The notes below the pieces were generated by a model, which saw nothing but the letters and a program-made list of their open reading frames with translations, did not search any database and had not been told where the DNA came from. From contig NZ_CP156079.1 of the NCBI RefSeq assembly GCF_040892545.1, positions 4,375,501 to 4,439,500 on the forward strand: a stretch of 64,000 nt of DNA. The letters run 5' to 3'. Origin of the DNA: Paracidovorax avenae. Lineage in GTDB: Bacteria; Pseudomonadota; Gammaproteobacteria; Burkholderiales; Burkholderiaceae_C. Numbering within the stretch: the stretch's first letter is position 1; every line of letters begins with the position of its first letter. A program made the translations under genes and the position numbers. Below are positions 35,720 through 47,343 of the stretch, piece after piece.

Positions 35720-36865
35720 TCAGGCCAGTCTCCGCTCAAGCGGATCGAGCCGGTTGTCAATCATGTAGGGGTCGGGCCTGACCTGCAAGCCGGGGTCGTC
35801 CACCACCTGGAACTGGCCCTGCGCATCGACGCGCGCCACGCGCGGCCAGAGGTAGGTATGGTGGTTGTCGCCATCGATGCGGACCACGCCCTGGGGCGCA
35901 TCGAATGCGTGCTGGTGCAGGTGCGGCAGCAGCTGGTTCATGCGGTCGCCTCCCGAACGGGCCAGCGTCTGCGCATACAAATACACCTGGAAATACGCCG
36001 CCTCGGTGCATGCCGTGATCGGCATGTCCGCCCCGTAGCGCGTCCGGTAGGCCTCCACGAAGCGCAGGTTGGCCTCCGACTGCAGGGTCGAGAAGTACGG
36101 TGCCGCGGTGATGCAGCCTTCGGCCACGCCGGGCGCCATCTGCGCCACCTCGGCCTCCTGGGTCGACTGGCTGGCGATCGGGTGGGTGCGGGTGTCGAAG
36201 CCGGCCTCCCGGTACGCCTCGTAGAAACGGGCGATGCCGTCGCCCACCACGGTGGAATAGACCACGTCGGGCCGGGCGGCCTGGATGCGCCGCAGCACCT
36301 TTCCCATGTCGATGTCCGCCACCCGCAGCGGAACGTACATCTCGTCGAGCACCTTGCCACCCGACTGCCTGAACAGGTCCGCGATGATGCGGTTGGATTC
36401 ATAGGGATAGACGTAGTCGGAACCCACCAGGAACACCCGCTTGCCATAGTGGCGCGCGAGGTACCGCACCAGCTGCACCGAGTTCTGGTTGGGCGCGGCG
36501 CCGGTATAGACGCAGTGGGGCGAGTATTCGAAGCCTTCGTAGAGCGTCGGGTAGAACAGCAGTGCGCGGTGCGCCTCCACCACCGGCAGCATCGCCTTGC
36601 GCGTGCTGGACATGTACCCGCCGAAGATCACGGTTACGCCATCCACGTCGCACAGGCGCTCGGCCAGTTCGCGGTAGCGCCGCGGCTGGGAGCCCGGGTC
36701 GTGGACGATGGGCTCGATGCTGCGCCCCAGCACCCCGCCCGCCGCATTGATCTGGTCGATCGCCAGCAGCGTGGCCGCCCGCTGCGTCCGCTCGACCGCG
36801 GCGGTGACGCCCGTGGTGGAGAAAAGCACCCCCACCCGCCAGTGGGCCGATTGTCCTTTTGGCAT
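35720..36865 (-). CDS. amiC: AmiC-like amide sensor (negative regulator)
   Basis: 381 residues, about the length of Pseudomonas AmiC. It has the type-1 periplasmic binding fold without a signal peptide, so it is cytosolic: VGVLFSTTGVTAAVERTQR, DQINAAGGVLGRSIEP and FGGYMSSTRKAMLPVVE. In the known system it sequesters AmiR and releases it on binding a short amide. The ATG at 36865 has GGAGGG directly after the T-tract of an upstream terminator, so expression depends on readthrough. Confidence 0.85.
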   Translation of the reverse strand: MPKGQSAHWRVGVLFSTTGVTAAVERTQRAATLLAIDQINAAGGVLGRSIEPIVHDPGSQPRRYRELAERLCDVDGVTVIFGGYMSSTRKAMLPVVEAHRALLFYPTLYEGFEYSPHCVYTGAAPNQNSVQLVRYLARHYGKRVFLVGSDYVYPYESNRIIADLFRQSGGKVLDEMYVPLRVADIDMGKVLRRIQAARPDVVYSTVVGDGIARFYEAYREAGFDTRTHPIASQSTQEAEVAQMAPGVAEGCITAAPYFSTLQSEANLRFVEAYRTRYGADMPITACTEAAYFQVYLYAQTLARSGGDRMNQLLPHLHQHAFDAPQGVVRIDGDNHHTYLWPRVARVDAQGQFQVVDDPGLQVRPDPYMIDNRLDPLERRLA

Positions 36866-36879
36866 ACGCCCTGCCCTCC

Positions 36880-36919
36880 AAAAAAAAAGCTCCCACCGAC
36901 CTGGACGATCGGTGGGAGC
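36880..36919 (-). terminator. Leader attenuator (intrinsic terminator) before amiC
   Basis: An 11-base perfect GC-rich stem (minus-strand 36919-36909 with 36899-36889) and a nine-base loop are followed by nine T residues. The ribosome-binding site of amiC starts just four bases beyond it. This is a strong intrinsic terminator inside the leader of the first gene of the locus. It implies that amiCR itself is made only when transcription reads through. Confidence 0.85.
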
Positions 36920-36940
36920 TTCACTGCTCCATTGTTCGGG

Positions 36941-36963
36941 CGCGCCGGACAAAGGCCGGCGCG
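36941..36963 (-). promoter_or_regulatory. Upstream hairpin of the amiC leader (possible ANTAR hairpin 1)
   Basis: An eight-base perfect stem (CGCGCCGG with CCGGCGCG) and a seven-base loop end 21 bases before the leader terminator. It repeats the architecture seen before urtA. Loop bases do not match the ANTAR consensus clearly. Confidence 0.4.
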
Positions 36964-36965
36964 TT

Positions 36966-37300
36966 GCATGCACTCTACCAGCATGGCGCCGCCGAGTGAA
37001 CTCCGCCTCGGCGTCCTACATGCCCTCGGGATGTTCGGTGACATATTTTCCAAAAGACAACAAACAAAAATTGCAAAAATATCTTTTTCAATGGCAAAAA
37101 TGCGTCAAGAAGTACAATTTGTTTGTAATTGATCCATGCGCTTTTGCTGAAAATCAAACAAATAATGATAAATATAATTATTCGTGCCATTCTCGGAGGA
37201 TTCGGGATTTCCTGGCTCGCAAACCATCTTGATCACTAGAACAACCACTTTCCCTCCGACGGGTCGGTCGAAGACAGCTCCGCATCCCGGAGCCCGTTCT
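36966..37300. promoter_or_regulatory. Divergent intergenic region between amiC leader and porin-like gene
   Basis: This gap of about 330 bases is AT-rich from 37040 to 37185 and must hold promoters for both directions. A perfect TATAAT lies at 37173-37178 on the plus strand without a clear -35. TTGACG at about 37108-37103 on the minus strand could be a -35 for the amiC transcript. No gene was found here. Confidence 0.4.
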
Positions 37301-38584
37301 GTGCGCAGAATCTCCTGGGTCGCCCTGGCGCTCACGCTGGGCTCGGCCATGCCCCTCCTGGCCCAGGAGACCACGGAAAACAGTCTCTCCCTCAGCGGCT
37401 TCGGCACCGTGGGCGTGGTCAACAAGACCGGTGCTCCGCATTGGGGGCTGATCCGCAGCACCGCGCAGAAAGGCGCCGAGGCAGACCTCAGCGCCACGAC
37501 GGATTCCAGGCTGGGCGCGCAAATCGACTGGAACCACAGCAGCGGCTGGGAGGCCGCAGCCCAGGGCGTCCTGCTGCACAGGGCCAAGGGTGCGTTCTCC
37601 GGCGAGGCGATCGAGCAGGCCTACGTCGGCTACCGGCCGTGGGCGAATACCCGCCTGCGCATGGGCCGGGTCAGCCCGGACCTGTTCCTGTATTCCGAGA
37701 GCCGCAACGTCGGCTATGCGTTCACCTGGGCGCGACCGCCGACCGACTTCTATGCCTTCGCGCCGGTCGTGGCCATCGATGGCCTGGACGTGGAGCAGCG
37801 CTGGGATACGGGCAGTTCGTCGTGGCGCCTGCGCGCCACCGCCGGCACGATGAGAACCAGCACCACCGACGGTGGCCGATCCCACCGGCCGGCGAAAGCG
37901 GACGACATCCTGGCCATCGGGCTGTCGCGGGAAGCGGGCGGGCTGCTGCTGAAACTCAGCTACCTGCAGTCCCGGGTGAACCTGGATATGGGCCCGGACT
38001 ATGCGGCGTTGCGCCAGGGCGTGGACAGCCTACAGCAGTCTCCCCTGCCCGGGGTGCGGGAGGCGGTCACACCGCTGCGCGACAGGCTCTGGACCGGCGG
38101 CGCGACCAGCTACCTGGCGCTCGCCACCCAGTACGACAGCGGCCCCTGGACCTTCGTGGCGGAAGGCAGCCGGCTGAGCATTCCCGGGAGCATGCTGGAT
38201 GCCTACCGGGCCTATGCCAGCGCCGCGTGGCGCAAGGACACGGTCACCTATTACGCCCTCGCCAGCCGGGTGAAGCCGCGAGAGGCGGCCTTGGCCACTC
38301 CCGACGTGGCCTCCTCGCTGGCGCCCGTGGCGGGACCCGCCGCGGCCCGGCAGGCCCAGATGCTGGCAGGTTACGCCACCTACGCGGCCAACCAGTACCG
38401 CTTCGATCAGAGCACGTTCGGCGTGGGTCTTCGATGGGATTTCGCATCGAATGCCGCGCTCAAGTTCCAGGTCGATCGATTCCACGTCCGGCCGAACGGC
38501 GGAGCAGGCTGGCGCAACCACGACGGGCAGGCCGCCAAAGGCAACCTGGTGTCCCTGCTGGTCGATTTCGTGTGGGGCCAGTGA
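37301..38584 (+). CDS. Porin-like outer membrane protein, unassigned
   Basis: 427 residues from the GTG at 37301, chosen because it gives a clean signal peptide (RRISWVALALTLGSAMPLLAQ); an ATG at 37184 would add 39 unlikely residues. The mature part is rich in alternating aromatic/polar strands (LSGFGTVGVVN, AYVGYRPWANTRLRMGRVSP) and ends in a beta-barrel-like C-terminus VSLLVDFVWGQ. No lipobox. The stop overlaps the next ATG by one base, so it is in one operon with the PstS-like and cyclic-di-GMP genes. It may supply the outer membrane sensor or channel of that unit. Confidence 0.65.
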   Translation: MRRISWVALALTLGSAMPLLAQETTENSLSLSGFGTVGVVNKTGAPHWGLIRSTAQKGAEADLSATTDSRLGAQIDWNHSSGWEAAAQGVLLHRAKGAFSGEAIEQAYVGYRPWANTRLRMGRVSPDLFLYSESRNVGYAFTWARPPTDFYAFAPVVAIDGLDVEQRWDTGSSSWRLRATAGTMRTSTTDGGRSHRPAKADDILAIGLSREAGGLLLKLSYLQSRVNLDMGPDYAALRQGVDSLQQSPLPGVREAVTPLRDRLWTGGATSYLALATQYDSGPWTFVAEGSRLSIPGSMLDAYRAYASAAWRKDTVTYYALASRVKPREAALATPDVASSLAPVAGPAAARQAQMLAGYATYAANQYRFDQSTFGVGLRWDFASNAALKFQVDRFHVRPNGGAGWRNHDGQAAKGNLVSLLVDFVWGQ

Positions 38585-39030
38585 TGCCACGCGCACGCCC
38601 GAAACTCCCGCGCATGCTGGCCGCCATCGCGCTGGCGGTCCATGCGCTGCATTTCACCGTGGCTTCTGCCCCCCTCTACGTGGTGGTGTCCGCGCAGAGT
38701 CCATTGCTCTCCGTGAACCAGAACGAACTGGTGGCCATCTACACCGGCAGGACCCGCGCCTTCCCCGATGGCAGCGCGGCCACCCCTCTGGACCAGAAAC
38801 GCGACGGCCCGGCGCGTGCCGAGTTCTACCAGTTGCTGACCGGCATGGACATCGCGCGCATCAACAGCTACTGGGCTCGCCTGCATTTCACCGGCCAGGT
38901 CCGGCCGCCGCAGACGGCCGAGGACGACGCGGCCATGCTGCAGCGCCTGCGCAATGATCCCTCGGCCATCGGCTACGTCACCCGCCCCCCACAGGACAAC
39001 TCGGTGCGGGTGGTCATGCACCTTCCGTGA
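38584..39030 (+). CDS. Small PstS-like periplasmic protein
   Basis: 148 residues: a signal peptide (to about residue 28, ending TVASA) and one half of a phosphate-binding-protein-like fold, including LSVNQNELVAIYTGRTRAFP and GYVTRPP. This is about half the length of PstS, with no Pst transporter beside it. Such short PstS-like proteins commonly precede membrane-bound diguanylate cyclases in proteobacteria. A role as periplasmic input for the next gene's sensor domain is inferred. Confidence 0.7.
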   Translation: MPRARPKLPRMLAAIALAVHALHFTVASAPLYVVVSAQSPLLSVNQNELVAIYTGRTRAFPDGSAATPLDQKRDGPARAEFYQLLTGMDIARINSYWARLHFTGQVRPPQTAEDDAAMLQRLRNDPSAIGYVTRPPQDNSVRVVMHLP

Positions 39031-39066
39031 TCCTGCACGTGTCTTCCCACCACCGCCCAGTCCCCC

Positions 39067-42000
39067 ATGCGCAGTAAAAGCCTCCATCGCCGCTTCCAGT
39101 GGGCGGTCGTGAGCGTGGCAGGCGTGATGGCGGCCCTCGTGGCCATCGCCCTGTACCTCAGCGCCAAGTCGCACTACCTGGAAAACTCCCAAGCCTCCGC
39201 GCGTGCCATCGCCGCGGCCGTACAGCAGACGATGGCGGTCGGGGTGTATGCGCGGGACGAGGTATTGCTCAAGGAACTGCTGGACGGCCTGGCCCACCAT
39301 CCTTCGGTCGCCCGCGTGGGCGTCCGCGATGCCGCCGGCGTCACGATGGCGGCGAAGGCCAACCCCGATGCCGGCCCGGGCGCCACCGACGGAAATGCAC
39401 CGGAGAAGCCGACTTTTCAGTCGCCCCTGATGTCGCCCTTCAGGCGCGAAGGGCAAATCGGCGACCTGCAGGTCTGGCTGAACTACCAGCGGATGAATGC
39501 CGAGGCGGGCTGGCAGGCGGTCCAGCTGGTCGCGGCGATCACCGTGCTGCTGGCCGGCGTGCTGGGCGTGTTCAGCATGCTGGCCCGGCGCATGCTGTCC
39601 CAGCCCATGCACCGGCTGGCGGCAGAGCTGGCCATGATCATGCCCGGCACGGCCCGCCGCATATCGATCAACCCGCGCCATGCCGTCGATGAAGTGGGCA
39701 TCGTCACCACCGCGGTCAACCGCCTGCTGGAACTGCAGCAGGACGCACTCGAACGCGAACGCGGCATGCGAGAGGAAATCTCCACGCTGGAAGCACGCTA
39801 CCGGGGCATATTCGACTCGACCAGCGCCGGCATCTTCATCCTCTCGCCGGCCGGACAGCTGCTGCACGCGAACCCGGCCTTCGAGCGGTTGCTCGACCTG
39901 CAGGCCGGACAGGGGACCGGTGCCCATGCCGGGGACTTCATCTCCGCCTTCTTCGTCAGCTCGGCCCAGTTGCTGCAATTGATCGAAAGGGCCCGCACCT
40001 CCCGGGAGCCGGAAGCCGAAGATCTCGAACTGATCCGCCCGGACGGCACCAAGGTATGGGTCCACTGCATGGTGTCGTGCATGGAAACCGCCGATGCCGC
40101 GGAACAGTACGTCGAGGGCGTGCTCTACGACATCACCCGGCGCAAGAACCAGGAGAGCGCCGCGCGGTACCGAGCGGAGCACGATGCGCTGACGGGACTC
40201 AAGAGCCGCTCCTATATCGAAACCCTGCTCGGACAGCACATCCATGCCGTCCACCCGGGCCATGACCCGGGCGACGTCACGCTGATGTTCATCGATCTCG
40301 ACGGGTTCAAGTCCGTCAACGACCGCTGGGGCCACGCCGCCGGGGATGCGGTGCTGGTCGAAGCCGCCCAGCGGCTGCGCATGCTCTTCCAGCGCACCTG
40401 CGACGTCATCGGCCGGCTGGGCGGCGACGAACTGGTGGTGATCATCGCGGGCGTGGACGCGCTCCACCCCAGCGTGTCGGACCTGGCGCGGCAACTGATC
40501 GACAGCTTCAGGATGCCGTTCGTGCTGCCCAACGGGGAATCGGCCCGGGTCGGTGCGAGCGTCGGCGTGGCCAGCTACCCGGCACACGCCACCAGCGTCA
40601 AGACGCTGATCCATGCCGCCGATGCGGCGATGTATGCCGTCAAGCAGGCTGGCAAGGGCGGGATCGCCATCGCCGAAACCGGCATCACCAGCCCGGACGA
40701 AGACACCCCGGAATCCCGGGAAAATGCCGGCCTTCCGGCCGTCGTGGCAACACAGCAGCGGGATGCCCTGACGGGCCTGATGGATCGCCGGCACCTGCTC
40801 GGACAATTGGCATCGGAGCAGAGCCTGGTGGCAGGCGGCGCAGGGCCGACGGGCGTCATCTGCCTGGACATCGACCAGTTCAAGCTGCTCAACGTGGCCC
40901 GTGGCACCCAGATCGGCGACGAAGTGCTCTGCGAAACCGCGCGGCGGCTGAAGCGCGTCCTGCGGCGTGGGGACACCCTGGCACGCACCGGAGGCGACGA
41001 ATTCGTCGTGGTGCTGCGCACGGAAGGCCGTATCGACCACGATGCCCGCCACCTGGTGGAAGGTGTCGCCGCCAAGCTGCTCCACAGCCTGGCCGCGCCG
41101 TTCAACGTGGGCCAGGGCTCCCTGAGCATCCGCGCCAGTGCGGGCATCAGCCTCATCCACGCCGATACGGCCAGCGGACTCGATGCGCTGCGCGAAGCGC
41201 AACTCGCCCTGCGCCGGTCCAAGACGCAGGGCGGCAACCATCCCGTGTTCTTCGAGGAGAACATGCTGGCGGGTTTCCACGAACGCCTGGCGCTGGAGCA
41301 GGACCTGCATGCGGCCATCGGCTCGGAGCAGCTGTTCCTGCAGGTACAGCCCCAGCGCGATGCCCGCAGCCAGCTGACAGGGGGCGAGGCGCTGCTGCGG
41401 TGGCGGCATCCCGAGCGCGGCATGGTGCCGCCGGACCAGTTCATCGCCCTGGCGGAAGCCTCCGGCCTCATCATCGAGCTGGGCGCCTGGGTGCTGAAGA
41501 CCGGCTGCAGGATCCTCGCCGACCTCCACCGCGAAGATCCCTCGCTGACCCTGGCCATCAACATCAGCCCGGCGCAATTCAAGCATCCGGGCTTCGTCGA
41601 TGAAGTCCGCCACGCATTGGCGACGACCGGTGCCCGCGCGTCCGGGCTGATCCTCGAGATCACGGAAGGCCTGCTGATCACCGACGTGAACCATGCGGCG
41701 GAACGCCTCGCGGAACTGGTCGAACTGGGCGTGCGGTTCTCGATCGACGATTTCGGCACGGGCTTCTCGAGCCTCGCCTATTTGCGGCAGCTGCCGCTCT
41801 ACGAGATCAAGATCGATCGCAGCTTCATCAACGGCCTGCCCGGCGACACGGCCAGCGTCGGCATCGTCTGCTCGATCCTGTCGATGGGCTCCCACCTCGG
41901 GCTGCACGTGGTGGCCGAAGGCGTCGAGACGCAGGAACAATCCGATTTCCTGCAGGCCAACCGCTGCCCGTCCCAGCAGGGCTGGCTGCATGGCCGGCCC

Positions 42001-42081
42001 ATGCCGGCGGAAACGTTCCTGGAGAACGTGCGGGCCCGGAAGATGGCGGGGCGCCCGCCGGAGGCAGGCCCCTGCCGCTGA
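39067..42081 (+). CDS. Membrane PAS-GGDEF-GGDEF-EAL cyclic-di-GMP protein
   Basis: 1004 residues. There is a transmembrane helix near 12-32, a periplasmic loop, a second helix near 147-170 and a HAMP-like stretch. A PAS domain follows (about 245-360), then a first GGDEF domain with GGDEL near 452-456, a second GGDEF domain with a canonical GGDEF near 642-646, and an EAL domain (GEALLRW near 773-779, DDFGTGFSSLAYL further on). Both cyclase motifs and the EAL metal-site residues look intact, so it may make or degrade cyclic-di-GMP. It is the last gene of a porin-like/PstS-like/cyclase operon. Confidence 0.85.
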   Translation: MRSKSLHRRFQWAVVSVAGVMAALVAIALYLSAKSHYLENSQASARAIAAAVQQTMAVGVYARDEVLLKELLDGLAHHPSVARVGVRDAAGVTMAAKANPDAGPGATDGNAPEKPTFQSPLMSPFRREGQIGDLQVWLNYQRMNAEAGWQAVQLVAAITVLLAGVLGVFSMLARRMLSQPMHRLAAELAMIMPGTARRISINPRHAVDEVGIVTTAVNRLLELQQDALERERGMREEISTLEARYRGIFDSTSAGIFILSPAGQLLHANPAFERLLDLQAGQGTGAHAGDFISAFFVSSAQLLQLIERARTSREPEAEDLELIRPDGTKVWVHCMVSCMETADAAEQYVEGVLYDITRRKNQESAARYRAEHDALTGLKSRSYIETLLGQHIHAVHPGHDPGDVTLMFIDLDGFKSVNDRWGHAAGDAVLVEAAQRLRMLFQRTCDVIGRLGGDELVVIIAGVDALHPSVSDLARQLIDSFRMPFVLPNGESARVGASVGVASYPAHATSVKTLIHAADAAMYAVKQAGKGGIAIAETGITSPDEDTPESRENAGLPAVVATQQRDALTGLMDRRHLLGQLASEQSLVAGGAGPTGVICLDIDQFKLLNVARGTQIGDEVLCETARRLKRVLRRGDTLARTGGDEFVVVLRTEGRIDHDARHLVEGVAAKLLHSLAAPFNVGQGSLSIRASAGISLIHADTASGLDALREAQLALRRSKTQGGNHPVFFEENMLAGFHERLALEQDLHAAIGSEQLFLQVQPQRDARSQLTGGEALLRWRHPERGMVPPDQFIALAEASGLIIELGAWVLKTGCRILADLHREDPSLTLAINISPAQFKHPGFVDEVRHALATTGARASGLILEITEGLLITDVNHAAERLAELVELGVRFSIDDFGTGFSSLAYLRQLPLYEIKIDRSFINGLPGDTASVGIVCSILSMGSHLGLHVVAEGVETQEQSDFLQANRCPSQQGWLHGRPMPAETFLENVRARKMAGRPPEAGPCR

Positions 42082-42147
42082 TGAGCACCGCGCCACAGCT
42101 CGCAGGATAGACATCGGCTGGCCCGAAGCTGCGCAGCGCCCAAGAAA

Positions 42148-42175
42148 AAAGCCCTTGAAATCATTCAAGGGCTTT
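42148..42175 (-). terminator. Terminator of the tRNA-Ser gene
   Basis: On the minus strand, a stem GCCCTTGAA/TTCAAGGGC extended by A/T pairs is followed by a run of six T residues. It starts a few bases after the 3' end of the tRNA. It may also stop plus-strand transcription from the cyclic-di-GMP gene, as the arms end in A/T runs on both sides. Confidence 0.8.
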
Positions 42176-42181
42176 GTTCAT

Positions 42182-42271
<90 letters not shown>

Positions 42272-42366
42272 TGCATTCGTGTCGAAGCCTGCGATTGTAG
42301 CAGGAAGTTTGCAAGGCACAACGCCCAACGCACGCAGCTCGCCCCATCTTCCCAGCACGGGACGGC

Positions 42367-42783
42367 TCAGGCGGTCTTGTACAGATCGTCGAGACTGCGG
42401 AAGCCCTTCATCTCGATGGGATTGCCGAAGGGGTCCATGAAGAACATCGTCCATTGCTCGCCAGGCTGGCCTTCGAAGCGAACCTGGGGCTCCAGCACGA
42501 ATGCCGTGCCTGCGGCCTGGAGGCGCTCCGCCATGGCCTGCCAGTCAGGCAGCTCCAGCACCAGGCCCAGGTGGGGCATCGGCACCAGGACATCGCCCAC
42601 ATGGCCCGTGCGCGCCGTGGCGAATGGCTCGCCCAGGTGCAGGGACAGCTGGTGGCCGAAAAAGTCGAAATCGACCCAGGTGTCGGTGCTGCGCCCTTCG
42701 GAGCAGCCGAGGACCTGTCCGTAGAAGCGTCGGGCTTCGTCCAGATCGCGAACGTTGTAGGCCAGGTGGAAGATGCTGCGCAT
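42367..42783 (-). CDS. VOC (glyoxalase/bleomycin-resistance) family protein
   Basis: 138 residues, single VOC unit: HLAYNVRDLDEARRFYGQVL at the N-terminus, then a metal-site-like DFDFFGHQLSLHLG and MFFMDPFGNPIEMKGF. The substrate is unknown; many such proteins are small-molecule lyases or dioxygenase-like. A gap of 76 bases separates it from the end of serS on the same strand, so it may share its transcript. Confidence 0.85.
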   Translation of the reverse strand: MRSIFHLAYNVRDLDEARRFYGQVLGCSEGRSTDTWVDFDFFGHQLSLHLGEPFATARTGHVGDVLVPMPHLGLVLELPDWQAMAERLQAAGTAFVLEPQVRFEGQPGEQWTMFFMDPFGNPIEMKGFRSLDDLYKTA

Positions 42784-42859
42784 GAGTGTGTTGCCGGGAG
42801 CGGGGCCAGGATCAGCACCGCATTAGACCATTGCCTTCGCGCCCGCCGGGCGACGCGGT

Positions 42860-45167
<2,308 letters not shown>

Positions 45168-45338
45168 GAAGCGGACACCAGGAGAAATGCGGTGGAACGG
45201 CGCCCCGGGTTTCGGAGGCGAAACCTGACAGTGTATGCACACTCGCCCGCCATGCCCGCCCTGTGCCTTCGGCGCCGGGTGCCGATAACATGGCACGGGC
45301 CGCGCGATGCGGCCGGCCTTCGGCAGGAGATGCGTCCC

Positions 45339-46013
45339 ATGTTCTTCGTGTTCGGCCCCTCGGGCCAGATGTACCGCGGCGGCCCCGAGCAGCTGGACCA
45401 GGTATCGCCCGTGCGCCGCGTGCAGCGCCCGCAGGCGTTGCGCACCCGCGGGCCCGACGTGTCCGACCGCGAACCGGAACCGCCCGCCCAGGACGCCGCG
45501 CCGGCGGCCCCGGTCAACCTGCGGGCGCAGGTGGCCGTGAGCGCCTATGCGCAGACGGAGCAGGGGCCGCAGCAGGCGCGCCAGCCGCTGACCCGCGTGC
45601 GGGACGTGATGACCTCCGGATCCCTTTCCGTGCCGCCCGGCGTGCGCGTGAACGACGCCTGGCAGACCCTGGCCGAGTACCACGTCGCGCAGGCGCCCGT
45701 GGTGGATGCGCAGGGACACGTGGTGGGGTTGCTGCTGCGCGCCGACATGGCGCCGCTCGACCTGCTGCCGGAGCCCGGCAGCGTGAAGGCCGCGATCGAC
45801 CTCGCGCGCCGGCCGGTGTCGGAGGTCATGGTGAGCCCCGTGCCCACGGTGGCTCCGGACACGGAACTGCGCCGCGTGGCGGGGGTGCTGCTGGACACGG
45901 GCCTGCCCGGGCTGCCGGTGACGGACGAGCACGGCACGCTCGCCGGCTTCATCTCGCGCACCGACATCCTGCGTGCGGTGGCGGCGGACCCGCCGCTCGA
46001 CCTCTGGAGCTGA
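45339..46013 (+). CDS. Twin-CBS-domain protein
   Basis: 224 residues. A non-conserved N-terminal region (residues 1-85, Pro/Ala-rich) precedes two CBS motifs, around 88-145 (VRDVMTSGSLSVPPG) and 155-215 (VSEVMVSPVPTV, GFISRTDILRAV). CBS pairs usually bind adenine nucleotides. GCAGGAG lies about nine bases before the ATG at 45339; an ATG three codons earlier is too close to it. It is divergent from the threonine dehydratase-like gene and convergent with the CorC-like gene. Confidence 0.8.
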   Translation: MFFVFGPSGQMYRGGPEQLDQVSPVRRVQRPQALRTRGPDVSDREPEPPAQDAAPAAPVNLRAQVAVSAYAQTEQGPQQARQPLTRVRDVMTSGSLSVPPGVRVNDAWQTLAEYHVAQAPVVDAQGHVVGLLLRADMAPLDLLPEPGSVKAAIDLARRPVSEVMVSPVPTVAPDTELRRVAGVLLDTGLPGLPVTDEHGTLAGFISRTDILRAVAADPPLDLWS

Positions 46014-46017
46014 GGGA

Positions 46018-47343
46018 TCAGTCGGCCATCGCCGCGCCCTGGGGCTGCGCGATCTCGACCGAGGGCAGCGGGCTGGCGAGCACCTTGTCGATGGTCTTGC
46101 CGTCCATGTCCACCACCTCGAACTGCCAGTCTTCCCACTGCACGGTGTCGGTCACCTTGGGCAGCTTGCCGGTCAGCAGCATCACCATGCCGCTGAGCGT
46201 GTGGTAGCGGCCACGCTCTTCCTCGGGCACGGTGTCCAGGCCCAGGCGGTCCTTGAGTTCAGGCACGGGAATGTGGCCGTCGAGCAGCCAGCTGCCGTCC
46301 TCGCGCTGCACGGCCCAGGAGGTTTCCGGGTCGCGCGCGTGGAATTCACCCGTGATCGCCTCGATCAGGTCGCGCAGCGTGACGATGCCCTGCACCTCGC
46401 CGTACTCGTCGATCACGAAGGCCATCTGCAGGTCGGACTGGCGGAAGTTGTCGAGCAGCTCCATGCCGGTGATGGTCTCGGGCACGTAGAGGGCCGACTG
46501 CAGCGGCTGGGCCGCGAGGTCGCGCACGTCCTCGCGCAGCGAGCGCGAGAGCCACTGGCGGGCGTTGAGCACGCCCAGCACGTTCTCCATGCCGCCGCGC
46601 ACCACGGGAAAGCGGCCATGGTCGGAGGCCTCGATGCGCTGCAGGTTCTCCTCGAAGGAGTCTTCCACGTCGAGCACCACCACGTCGGCGCGCGGCACCA
46701 TGAGCGAGCCGATCTGGCGGTCGTCCAGTCGGAACACGTTGCGCACCATCTGGTGCTCGTGGGATTCGATCACGCCCGCACTCGTGCCCTCGGCCAGCAC
46801 GGCATGGATCTCGGCCTCGGTCACGGCGCTGGCGGTGTTCTCCTTCACGCCCAGCAGCCGCAGCAGGGCCTGGGTGGACACCGACAGCAGCCGCACGAAC
46901 GGCTTGGTGGCGAGCGCCAGCCAGTTGATGGGGCGGGCCACCAGGCGCGCCAGCGTTTCGGGGTAGCTCTGGCCCAGGCGCTTGGGCACCAGTTCGCCCA
47001 CGACGATGGAGAAGTAGGTGATGAAGACCACCACCAGGCCCGTCGCCGTGTAGCCGGCGGCCTTCTCGGGCATGCCCACCGACAGCAGCCATTCGCCCAG
47101 CGGCGCCGCGAGGGCGGCCTCGCCGACGATGCCGTTGAGCACGCCGATCGAGGTGATGCCGATCTGGATGGTGGAGAGGAAGCGCGTCGGGTCTTCGCCG
47201 AGCTTCATGGCGGCGATGGCGCCGGTATCGCCCTCATCGATCAGCTTCTGCAACCGGGTCTTGCGCGCGGAAACCAGCGCCAGCTCGGACATGGCGAACA
47301 AGCCATTGAGAAGGATGAGGGCGAAAAGTATTGCTATTTCCAT
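46018..47343 (-). CDS. CNNM/CorC-family membrane protein (hemolysin-like)
   Basis: 441 residues. An N-terminal DUF21 domain has three to four membrane helices, followed by a CBS pair (about 215-335, GSLMVPRADVVVLDV and AFVIDEYGEVQGIVTL) and a C-terminal CorC_HlyC domain. The family takes part in Mg2+/Co2+ export or resistance. It stands alone in the minus direction. Confidence 0.85.
   Translation of the reverse strand: MEIAILFALILLNGLFAMSELALVSARKTRLQKLIDEGDTGAIAAMKLGEDPTRFLSTIQIGITSIGVLNGIVGEAALAAPLGEWLLSVGMPEKAAGYTATGLVVVFITYFSIVVGELVPKRLGQSYPETLARLVARPINWLALATKPFVRLLSVSTQALLRLLGVKENTASAVTEAEIHAVLAEGTSAGVIESHEHQMVRNVFRLDDRQIGSLMVPRADVVVLDVEDSFEENLQRIEASDHGRFPVVRGGMENVLGVLNARQWLSRSLREDVRDLAAQPLQSALYVPETITGMELLDNFRQSDLQMAFVIDEYGEVQGIVTLRDLIEAITGEFHARDPETSWAVQREDGSWLLDGHIPVPELKDRLGLDTVPEEERGRYHTLSGMVMLLTGKLPKVTDTVQWEDWQFEVVDMDGKTIDKVLASPLPSVEIAQPQGAAMAD

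Noticed and set aside
38407..42168. A minus-strand open frame of over 1200 codons antisense to the GGDEF/EAL gene
   Set aside because: It mirrors the codon structure of the real gene in a high-GC genome, has His/Gly/Asp-rich nonsense composition and shows no domain.
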